From Christensenella sp. UBA1431 (GTDB taxonomy: Bacteria > Bacillota > Clostridia > Christensenellales > UBA1431), in the NCBI GenBank assembly GCA_002329665.1, contig DCTV01000013.1:1-19995 (forward strand): DNA of 19,995 bases, read 5' to 3'. The notes under the pieces were generated by a model. That model had not been told where the DNA came from and did not search any database. It worked only from the letters and a program-made list of their open reading frames with translations. Made by a program: the position numbers and the translations under genes. Numbering within the stretch: position 1 is the stretch's first letter; the number at the start of each line of letters is the position of its first letter. This document shows positions 7,038-12,598 of this stretch, piece by piece.

Positions 7038-7535
7038 ATGCAGGAAGAAACGGCGGAGCTCGTCCGCATACTGCGCAGGCAGCATGAGCTGCTGCAGGCG
7101 GCGGTGGACAATTCGAAAACGAAACAAAAGGCCGTTATCCGGGGCGACATCAGGGTGCTCGAGAACCTGACCCGCTGTGAGACGGCGCAGGTTGAGGAAC
7201 TGGGCCGGTTGGAAGCCGAGCGCATGGGCTGTGTGCGCGGCCTCGCGCAGGTCATGGGGATCGCAAAAGAGGACGCGAACCTCGAAACGATCTGCGACCG
7301 GCTGGGCGTGAAGGAGAGGGCGCCGCTCGAAACGCTGAGAGATCAGCTCAAGGCAGTGATCGCGGCGCAGATGCAGCTCAACAGGATCAACGAAAAACTC
7401 ATCGGTCTCCAGCTCAGCCAGATCGGCGTCATGATCTGCTCGCTGACGCAGTCCCCCGCTTCGACGTATACGGAGCGGGGCGCCGTGGAAGGAGAACCGG
7501 TGAAGAAAAAGGGCGTTTACGATTATTCGGCGTGA
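7038..7535 (+). CDS. flgN: FlgN, export chaperone for FlgK and FlgL
   Basis: This 165-residue, all-helical, coiled-coil-like protein sits between flgM and flgK, the fixed place of flgN. ATG 7038 follows a GGAGGGTGG site and gives MQEETAELVRILRRQHELLQ, a typical amphipathic FlgN start. FlgN proteins bind the C-terminal helices of FlgK and FlgL in the cytoplasm and bring them to FlhA. Sequence conservation in the family is weak, so the call rests on length, helical pattern and above all on neighbours. The C-terminal 30 residues look disordered. The reading frame extends upstream across flgM, but that part is a shadow of flgM in another frame. Confidence 0.82.
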   Translation: MQEETAELVRILRRQHELLQAAVDNSKTKQKAVIRGDIRVLENLTRCETAQVEELGRLEAERMGCVRGLAQVMGIAKEDANLETICDRLGVKERAPLETLRDQLKAVIAAQMQLNRINEKLIGLQLSQIGVMICSLTQSPASTYTERGAVEGEPVKKKGVYDYSA

Positions 7536-7544
7536 GGTGTTCGC

Positions 7545-9038
7545 ATGAGTTCCACGTTTTACGGATTCGAAGTGGCCAGGACCGGCCTTGTGGCCAGCCA
7601 GTACGCGCTCAACGTCACCGGCCACAACATATCCAACGCCGACACGATCGGCTACACGCGCCAGCGCCTGCTTACCACGTCCAAAGTCCCGGCGGTGGGC
7701 TTTACGCAGTTCGCCCTGAGCGAATGCGCGTCGGTGGGCGGGGGCGTGAGCGTCGACGCCGTCAACCAGATCCGCGACGAGTTCCTGGACAGGCAGTTCA
7801 GGAAGGAAAACGCGGACGCGGGCTATCTCGACAAGCTCACCGCAGGCCTTACGGACATCGAGACGATGTTCGACGAACTCTCGAGCATGAGCATCAGCAA
7901 GACGCTGTCCGAATTCTTCAACAGCTTCCAGGACCTCGCCAACAACCCCACCGACTACGAGGTGCGCGCAGAGGTGCAGAGCAAGGCCATGCAGCTCACG
8001 TCGACGCTCAACTACTATCACGGCAAGCTCAGCGACCAGCAGACCGTCTACGACCTGTCCGTGGATACGCTGACAGGGAAGGTCAACGAGATCGCCGAGA
8101 GCATCGCCCACCTGAACAAGACCATCGAGGAATACGAGATCACGGGGGAAACGGCCAACGACCTGCGCGACCAGCGCAACCTCCTGCTGGACCAACTTTC
8201 GGGCATCGTGGACATCACCTATTACCATACGCCGTCGGGGCAGCTGTACGTGCAGCTTGGCGGACGCGACCTGGTGAGCCACACGACGGTGGGCGCGCTC
8301 GCTACCGCGCAGACGGGCTACAACCCGCTTACCGGGCTCAACGAGCTAAACGAGGTGATATGGGAGAGCGACTCGGCCGCGGTGACGATTACGAGCGGCT
8401 CGCTCAAGGGCACGCTCCAGCTCCGGGACGGGAACATCCAGGACGAATACGGCATACCGTACCTGGTGGACAGCCTCAACACGCTAGTGAACGCGCTGGT
8501 GGACGAGATCAACGCGGTACACAGCCAGGGCTGGACGCTGCCCTGCGACGAAAACGGCGGTGCGTCCATCACCGGGGTGAACTTCTTCGACGATTTCGGC
8601 GGCGCGGTGCCGGTGACGGCCGGCAACTTCAAGCTCGACGACGCCATCCTGTTGACGCCCAACAACATCGCCGCGTCCGACGTAGAGATTACCGCCGCGA
8701 ACCATCAGGAAGGCAACAACCTCAACGCGCACGCGATACTCGCCGTGATAAATTCCAGTTCGCTCAGCGGGATAAACAATTTCCAGGGATACATGACCAC
8801 GATCGTCTCCACGCTCGCGATCAGGGTGAGCTACAGCAAGAACATGTCCGATATGCAAAAGGTCATGCTCAGCAACAAGGAAGCCAGCCGCATCTCCATT
8901 TCCGGCGTCTCCATCGACGAGGAAGTGGCCAACATGCTCAAGTACCAGCACGCCTACAACGCGGCGGCGCGCGTAATAACCACGATGGACGAAGCCCTGG
9001 ATATGCTGATAAACCGGATGGGCATCGTCGGCAGGTAA
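7545..9038 (+). CDS. flgK: FlgK, hook-filament junction protein 1
   Basis: This 497-residue axial protein has an N terminus STFYGFEVARTGLVASQYALNV followed by GHNISNADTIGYTRQR (about 25-40), and a C terminus IDEEVANMLKYQHAYNAAARV then TTMDEALDMLI, both diagnostic of FlgK. Together with FlgL it forms the adaptor rings between hook and filament. It is exported by the flagellar system with FlgN as chaperone. The length is normal for Gram-positive FlgK. ATG 7545 follows GAGGTG and starts 9 bases after the flgN stop, so the two are probably translated together. No frameshift or internal stop is seen. Confidence 0.95.
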   Translation: MSSTFYGFEVARTGLVASQYALNVTGHNISNADTIGYTRQRLLTTSKVPAVGFTQFALSECASVGGGVSVDAVNQIRDEFLDRQFRKENADAGYLDKLTAGLTDIETMFDELSSMSISKTLSEFFNSFQDLANNPTDYEVRAEVQSKAMQLTSTLNYYHGKLSDQQTVYDLSVDTLTGKVNEIAESIAHLNKTIEEYEITGETANDLRDQRNLLLDQLSGIVDITYYHTPSGQLYVQLGGRDLVSHTTVGALATAQTGYNPLTGLNELNEVIWESDSAAVTITSGSLKGTLQLRDGNIQDEYGIPYLVDSLNTLVNALVDEINAVHSQGWTLPCDENGGASITGVNFFDDFGGAVPVTAGNFKLDDAILLTPNNIAASDVEITAANHQEGNNLNAHAILAVINSSSLSGINNFQGYMTTIVSTLAIRVSYSKNMSDMQKVMLSNKEASRISISGVSIDEEVANMLKYQHAYNAAARVITTMDEALDMLINRMGIVGR

Positions 9039-9066
9039 ACGGGCCCAAACGAAGGAGGAAGACGCG

Positions 9067-9999
9067 ATGCGGATCACCTCGTCCATGATAATGAACACGT
9101 TTTTGAGCAACCTGAACAACAACCTGAACAGTCTGGACAGGCTGCAGGCGCAGAGCTCGTCCAACCGGCGGATCGTCAATATCTCGGACGACCCCGTGGG
9201 CCTTTTAACCACGCTGCAGGTGCGGGACAGGATCAACGACATCGAGCAGTATTCCAGGAACATCGACGAGGCCAACCTGTGGCTCAGGCAGGCGGAAAAC
9301 AGCATGATGGAGATCAACAGCATCATCACGTCCTGCTACGAGGACGTGCTCAGGGCTTCGACATCGACGATGTCCCCTACCGACAGGCAGGCGGTGGCCG
9401 CCAAAATCGCCCAGATGCGCGACCAGCTCGTGAACGTGAGCAATTCCAGGATGAACAACAAATACGTGTTCGGGGGATACAACACGGTGAACGAGCCTTT
9501 CGAGGTCAGCGGCGGCGTGCTGTATTACAACGGCATCGACATGGTCAACGGAGACGCAGCGGCGCTGGAGGCCCAGAAGGACCAGAAGATGGAGTTCGAG
9601 ATCGCGGCCGGCGGGCTGAAGATGAACGTGGCCTTCACGGGCGTCGAACTGCTGGGCACGGGCGAAGGCAACCTCTACGGCATCCTGGACAGGCTCTACA
9701 ACGCGCTTGAGGCGGACGCCCCCGGGAACGAGCTTGCCGCATACGCGGACGTGCTGCTCGAGAAACAGTCGGAGATGCTCGGGATGATCTCCGACGCCGG
9801 CGCGCGCTGCGTCAGGCTGGACATGCTCAGGACGCGCTACGAAGACGATACGCTGAACTATACGAAGATCCAGTCCCAGATCGAGGACGTCGACCAGGCG
9901 GAGGTCTATATGAACTACAAGATGGCCGAGGCGGTCTACCAGGCGTCGCTGAGCGCCGGGGCCAGGATCATACAGCCCACGCTCCTGGACTTCCTGTAA
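9067..9999 (+). CDS. flgL: FlgL, hook-filament junction protein 3
   Basis: This 310-residue flagellin-like protein starts MRITSSMIMNTFLSNL and carries the conserved ISDDPVG (about 40-46) and IDEANLWLRQAENSM motifs of FlgL. NKYVFGGYNTVNEPF marks the transition to the variable middle. The C terminus ends in the expected helix and ARIIQPTLLDFL. FlgL forms the second junction ring, on which the flagellin filament polymerises. A strong AAGGAGG site precedes ATG 9067, 28 bases after flgK. In Bacillus a further gene, yviE, stands between flgL and fliW; here fliW follows after only 40 bases and yviE is absent. Confidence 0.94.
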   Translation: MRITSSMIMNTFLSNLNNNLNSLDRLQAQSSSNRRIVNISDDPVGLLTTLQVRDRINDIEQYSRNIDEANLWLRQAENSMMEINSIITSCYEDVLRASTSTMSPTDRQAVAAKIAQMRDQLVNVSNSRMNNKYVFGGYNTVNEPFEVSGGVLYYNGIDMVNGDAAALEAQKDQKMEFEIAAGGLKMNVAFTGVELLGTGEGNLYGILDRLYNALEADAPGNELAAYADVLLEKQSEMLGMISDAGARCVRLDMLRTRYEDDTLNYTKIQSQIEDVDQAEVYMNYKMAEAVYQASLSAGARIIQPTLLDFL

Positions 10000-10039
10000 G
10001 CGGCGGCATGGCGATTGGGAACGGAAAGGCGGGAAAACG

Positions 10040-10519
10040 ATGAGAATCAACACGCAGCGCTTCGGCGAGATCGAGGTAAAAGACGACAGGGTGATCCGGT
10101 TCGAGAACGGGATACCGGGCTTTGAGCACCTGCGCGCTTTCGTCATCGTCCATGCGCAACAGACCGCGCCGGTATACTGGATGCAGTCGGTAAAAGAGCC
10201 CGGCGTCGCGCTCCCTGTTGTGGACCCCTTCGCCCTCGTGAGCGACTATTCGCTCGAGATCAACGACGCGGAAGTCGAGGACCTCAGCCTCGAAGACCAG
10301 GCCGACCTGTTGGTGCTGGGCGTGACGGTGATCCCGGAAGACATCACGAAAATGACGGTCAACCTCGCCGCCCCCGTCCTCGTCAACACGAAGAAGGGCG
10401 TCGGCAGGCAGATCGTAATGGACAACATGCGGTATTCGACGCGCCACCCGGCCTACGACGGCCTGATGCACGCGCTGAAGGGAGGGAACGCCCATGTTGG
10501 TGCTCACGCGCAAGGTTGA
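10040..10519 (+). CDS. fliW: FliW, flagellar assembly factor and CsrA antagonist
   Basis: This 159-residue protein has the FliW signatures FENGIPGFEHL at about 21-31, WMQSVKEPGVALPVVDPF at 47-64, and NLAAPVLVNTKKGVGRQIV near 107-125. FliW is a cytoplasmic protein that binds either flagellin or CsrA. When flagellin is held in the cell it occupies FliW, leaving CsrA free to stop hag translation; when flagellin is exported, FliW sequesters CsrA. Both other partners are encoded here: csrA overlaps its 3' end by 26 bases, and hag lies just beyond on the other strand. Its last dozen residues look unconserved and coincide with the csrA overlap. Confidence 0.95.
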   Translation: MRINTQRFGEIEVKDDRVIRFENGIPGFEHLRAFVIVHAQQTAPVYWMQSVKEPGVALPVVDPFALVSDYSLEINDAEVEDLSLEDQADLLVLGVTVIPEDITKMTVNLAAPVLVNTKKGVGRQIVMDNMRYSTRHPAYDGLMHALKGGNAHVGAHAQG

Positions 10520-10739
10520 CGAGGCGATCCTTATCGGCGACGACATACGCATCTGCGTGCTGGGCGTCGACGGGGACCGGGTGAGCATCGGCGTGGACGC
10601 GCCCCGATCGATGCGCATCTTCCGCAACGAACTGCTCGAGGAGACGCGCGACATGAACCGGGAGGCCGTGAACTCTTCCGTAAACACGCTGGAAGCGGCA
10701 TTGTCGTCGCGGCAGATTCCGCTCCGCTCGCCGGAGTAA
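10494..10739 (+). CDS. csrA: CsrA, RNA-binding translational repressor
   Basis: This 81-residue protein begins MLVLTRKVDEAILIGDDIRI and continues to VSIGVDAPRSMRIFRNEL, the full CsrA fold. RNA-binding residues Leu4, Arg6 and Arg44 are all in place. CsrA is a homodimer that binds GGA in hairpin loops and over ribosome binding sites. The hag leader in this window carries just such a pair of GGA sites. The gene starts inside fliW (AGGGAGGG before ATG 10494), so FliW and CsrA are made together. The C-terminal tail after about residue 50 is longer than in enterobacterial CsrA (61 residues), which is common in Gram-positive homologues. It is the last gene of the late operon. Confidence 0.96.
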   Translation: MLVLTRKVDEAILIGDDIRICVLGVDGDRVSIGVDAPRSMRIFRNELLEETRDMNREAVNSSVNTLEAALSSRQIPLRSPE

Positions 10740-10754
10740 ACCGCGCTGACTCAT

Positions 10755-10788
10755 AATCCCTGGATTGTTTCTCGATTCAGGGATTTTT
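10755..10788 (+). terminator. Rho-independent terminator of the late flagellar operon
   Basis: AATCCCTG (10755-10762) is perfectly complementary to CAGGGATT (10778-10785) with a 15-base loop, followed by T residues through 10788. It lies 16 bases after the csrA stop codon and closes the flgF-csrA unit. Confidence 0.78.
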
Positions 10789-10968
10789 CGTTGCGCTTGT
10801 TATTCCTCCTTTTCCCTTAATGCTGCGCTTTGCGGGGGTTTGCCCGGGCGGTGCTTCAATGGGCCGCTCCCCTTTGCGCATCGCGCGCCGGGGATTCTTC
10901 GCCGCAAAGCCCTGCTTGCCAAGCAAAACCGCGACTCAATAATGCGTATTAATTAATGGTTTGTATCC

Positions 10969-11008
10969 AAAAGCAAACAGCCCCGCCGGGCGTTGCCCGG
11001 CGGGGCTG
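10969..11008 (-). terminator. Strong rho-independent terminator of hag
   Basis: A perfect 14-base-pair G+C-rich stem (arms 10978-10991 and 10995-11008) with a 3-base loop is followed, on the minus strand, by TTTGCTTTT (complement of 10969-10977). It lies about 75 bases after the hag stop codon. The T-rich side faces only the minus-strand transcript, so it serves hag rather than csrA. Confidence 0.87.
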
Positions 11009-11038
11009 GGTTCCGAGGACGAGGGTTCATCCCCTTTT

Positions 11039-11060
11039 AGGAACCGGTAAAAAGGTTCCT
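11039..11060 (-). other. Small hairpin in the hag 3' untranslated region
   Basis: AGGAACC (11039-11045) pairs with GGTTCCT (11054-11060) around an 8-base loop, 24 bases after the hag stop and before the main terminator. There is no T run after it on the minus strand, so it is more likely an mRNA-protecting structure than a terminator. Function is inferred only. Confidence 0.4.
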
Positions 11061-11083
11061 CTTCGTCTTCTTCAGGCGTTGCG

Positions 11084-12208
11084 TTATTGAAGTAATTTCA
11101 GCACGCTCTGAGGTGCTGCGTTGGCCTGGGCCAGCATGGCGGTCGAGGCCTGGGACAGGATCTGGTTCTTGGTGAAGTTGGTCATCTCCTTAGCCATGTC
11201 GATGTCGCGGATACGGGATTCCGCCGCCTGCAGGTTCTCGGCCGAGGTGTCGAGGTTGTTGATCTTGTGCGCGAGCCTGTTCTGGATGGCGCCGAGTTTC
11301 GCGCGCTGCGTGGAGACGGCGTTGATCGCGGCGTTGACAGCGGTAATCGCCGCTTCCGCGGTAGGCTGGTCGCCGATGGTCTGCGTGTCCACGCTCAGGT
11401 CGGCGGCGCTCATGCCGCTGATGGTGATGGCCAGCTTGTCGCCCGCGTTCGCGCCGGTCTGGATGTAGCTGCTGTCGCCGGCGACCGTAAAGGCGAGCTG
11501 GTTCGTCCCGGCAGCCGCGAACTGGTCTACGGCCGCTGCGTCGGACATCACGATAGTAATCTTCTGCCCTCCGCCGAAGTCGAGGCGCAGCGTCTGCGCG
11601 CCGGCCGCGTTGCTGACTACCACGGTCGATCCGGGGGCGTCCAATTCGGCGGAGTAAGGATCGCCCGCTCCCACCTGCGTGAAGTCGATGGTATGGGCGC
11701 CGACCGCAAAGCCTTCAAACTCGATGTTGGTGATGCCCAGCGTGCCGATCTTGATCTCAGAAGTGGCGTCGACGGTGGCGGTCGATCCGAAGCTGCCGTC
11801 CAACAGGAGCTTGTCGTTGAATGCGGTCTTCTGTGCGATGTCGTCGAGCTCGGAAATAAGAGCGGTGAACTCTTCGTTCAATGCAGCGCGGTCAACGGTC
11901 TCGTTCGTGTCCGATGCCGACTGCGTCGCCAGCTCGCGCATGCGCTGCAGTATGGAGTGGGTCTCCTGGAGAGCGCCCTCAGCGGTCTGCACGAGTGAGA
12001 TGGCGTCCTGCGAGTTCTTCGAGGCCATCGTAAGGCCGCGGATCTGTGCGCGCATCTTCTCCGAGATGGCCAGGCCGGCCGCGTCGTCGCCTGCGCGGTT
12101 GATGCGGTAGCCGGACGAGAGTTTCTCGGTCGAAGTCGCTACGTTCTGGGTGTTGATCGTATACTGGCGGTGTGTGTTCAACGCCATAATGTTGTTGTTG
12201 ATACGCAT
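11084..12208 (-). CDS. hag: Flagellin (filament protein)
   Basis: This 374-residue flagellin starts MRINNNIMALNTHRQYTINT. Conserved D0/D1 helices lie at about 1-140 and 285-374 (RIRDIDMAKEMTNFTKNQIL near 332-351, ending QSVLKLLQ). The middle (about 141-245) is a Gly/Ala/Thr-rich variable domain, followed by the conserved D1 hairpin GANAGDKLAITISGMSAA at 252-269. The TLR5 contact residues of Salmonella flagellin (Arg90, Leu94, Glu114) align with Arg89, Leu93 and Glu113 here. The frame extends 35 codons upstream, but ATG 12208 is chosen for its AAGGAGG site 9 bases away and its canonical N terminus. It is the only gene here on the minus strand, with its own promoter and terminator. Confidence 0.97.
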   Translation of the reverse strand: MRINNNIMALNTHRQYTINTQNVATSTEKLSSGYRINRAGDDAAGLAISEKMRAQIRGLTMASKNSQDAISLVQTAEGALQETHSILQRMRELATQSASDTNETVDRAALNEEFTALISELDDIAQKTAFNDKLLLDGSFGSTATVDATSEIKIGTLGITNIEFEGFAVGAHTIDFTQVGAGDPYSAELDAPGSTVVVSNAAGAQTLRLDFGGGQKITIVMSDAAAVDQFAAAGTNQLAFTVAGDSSYIQTGANAGDKLAITISGMSAADLSVDTQTIGDQPTAEAAITAVNAAINAVSTQRAKLGAIQNRLAHKINNLDTSAENLQAAESRIRDIDMAKEMTNFTKNQILSQASTAMLAQANAAPQSVLKLLQ

Positions 12209-12217
12209 GAATCGCAT

Positions 12218-12255
12218 CCTCCTTGAATTTTTGCTTCGGCGTCCCTGCCGAAGCA
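12218..12255 (-). promoter_or_regulatory. Probable CsrA target in the hag leader (hairpin GGA plus Shine-Dalgarno GGA)
   Basis: On the minus strand, TGCTTCGGC (12255-12247) pairs perfectly with GCCGAAGCA (12240-12232), exposing the loop AGGGAC, which contains GGA. Eight to fourteen bases further on comes CAAGGAGGATG, which includes the Shine-Dalgarno sequence (12224-12218) and a second GGA. A looped GGA plus one over the ribosome binding site is the two-site layout by which CsrA represses hag in Bacillus. Binding is inferred; the sequence and fold are directly visible. Confidence 0.72.
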
Positions 12256-12278
12256 CCGTATTTTGCCGCGGGAAACGT

Positions 12279-12299
12279 CGCCTTTGGGCCCTAAAGGCG
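12279..12299 (-). promoter_or_regulatory. Second hairpin in the hag leader
   Basis: CGCCTTT (12279-12285) pairs with AAAGGCG (12293-12299), with the self-complementary GGGCCC in the loop. It lies near the 5' end of the predicted hag mRNA. It carries no GGA in the loop. It may stabilise the mRNA or set the distance to the CsrA site; neither is shown. Confidence 0.45.
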
Positions 12300-12323
12300 G
12301 GCAAATCCCGCACTGCGTATATT

Positions 12324-12351
12324 TTATCGGCAGGCGCGCGCCCAAACTTTA
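12324..12351 (-). promoter_or_regulatory. SigD/FliA promoter of hag
   Basis: On the minus strand TAAAGTTT (12351-12344), 12 bases, then GCCGATAA (12331-12324). Both halves equal the sigma-28 consensus exactly. Transcription should begin near 12316, giving a leader of about 108 bases. The spacer is one base longer than the enterobacterial N11 and identical to that of the flgF promoter in this window. Confidence 0.92.
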
Positions 12352-12402
12352 GCCCCTTTAGCAGGTATTCACAAAAAGTTACAAATCAAATTTTCCAACA
12401 AT

Positions 12403-12432
12403 TTCACATTTTGCGTTTTAAAAACGGATAAG
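12403..12432 (+). promoter_or_regulatory. Possible SigA-type promoter for the fliF operon
   Basis: TTCACA (12403-12408) matches the -35 consensus in 5 of 6 bases. GATAAG (12427-12432), 18 bases on, matches the -10 consensus in 4 of 6. It lies in the AT-rich part of the divergent region and would give a leader of about 160 bases before fliF. The match is modest and other choices exist. Confidence 0.3.
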
Positions 12433-12446
12433 ATGCTGATTATTTG

Positions 12447-12470
12447 ATTACGGGCATTTTTGCCTGTAAT
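12447..12470. repeat. Imperfect palindrome between hag and fliF
   Basis: ATTACGGGCA (12447-12456) and TGCCTGTAAT (12461-12470) are inverted repeats with one mismatch (a G-U pair in RNA) and a TTTT centre. No T tract follows, so a terminator is unlikely. It could be an operator for a regulator of hag or fliF, or a leader hairpin. Confidence 0.5.
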
Positions 12471-12598
12471 GAGAATTTATCACATTTAGCAACAATCGCC
12501 GGGAATGACTCCGGGCGGCGGCGAAAAACCGGCACCAGACATATTCCCATACGGCTTCGAATTTTTCCCGTTCACAAGGAAGGTAAGGAGCGCGCTAT

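Larger units (their letters stand above)
10740..11083. other. Intergenic region between convergent csrA and hag
   Basis: These 344 bases hold one terminator for each converging unit and a small hairpin at 11039-11060. The remaining part (about 10790-10965) shows no gene that I can support: the only reading frame there, 10765-10956, begins inside the csrA terminator, has no ribosome binding site and no recognisable product. An ATTAATTAAT palindrome lies near 10948-10957; I assign it no function. Confidence 0.7.
12209..12598. other. Divergent regulatory region between hag and fliF
   Basis: These 390 bases contain no gene. The hag half holds the mRNA leader with two hairpins and the SigD promoter. 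The fliF half (about 12360-12490) is strikingly AT-rich compared with the rest of the window and holds a possible SigA-type promoter and an imperfect palindrome. The fliF start follows a TAAGGAG site at 12584-12590. Reading frames crossing this interval on either strand lack a ribosome binding site and overlap these elements. Confidence 0.75.

Noticed and set aside
6657..8282. A 541-codon open frame on the minus strand
   Set aside because: It lies opposite flgM, flgN and flgK, all with clear family motifs and ribosome binding sites. Long antisense frames are expected in G+C-rich coding DNA, and the product shows no recognisable domain.
10765..10956. A 63-codon open frame after csrA
   Set aside because: It starts inside the csrA terminator, has no ribosome binding site and gives a product without any recognisable pattern.
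12209..12313. An N-terminal extension of flagellin by 35 codons
   Set aside because: It covers the mRNA leader and the Shine-Dalgarno sequence. ATG 12208 gives the canonical flagellin N terminus.
12150..12431. A 93-codon plus-strand frame across the hag start
   Set aside because: It lies opposite the hag start, leader and promoter and has no start signal.
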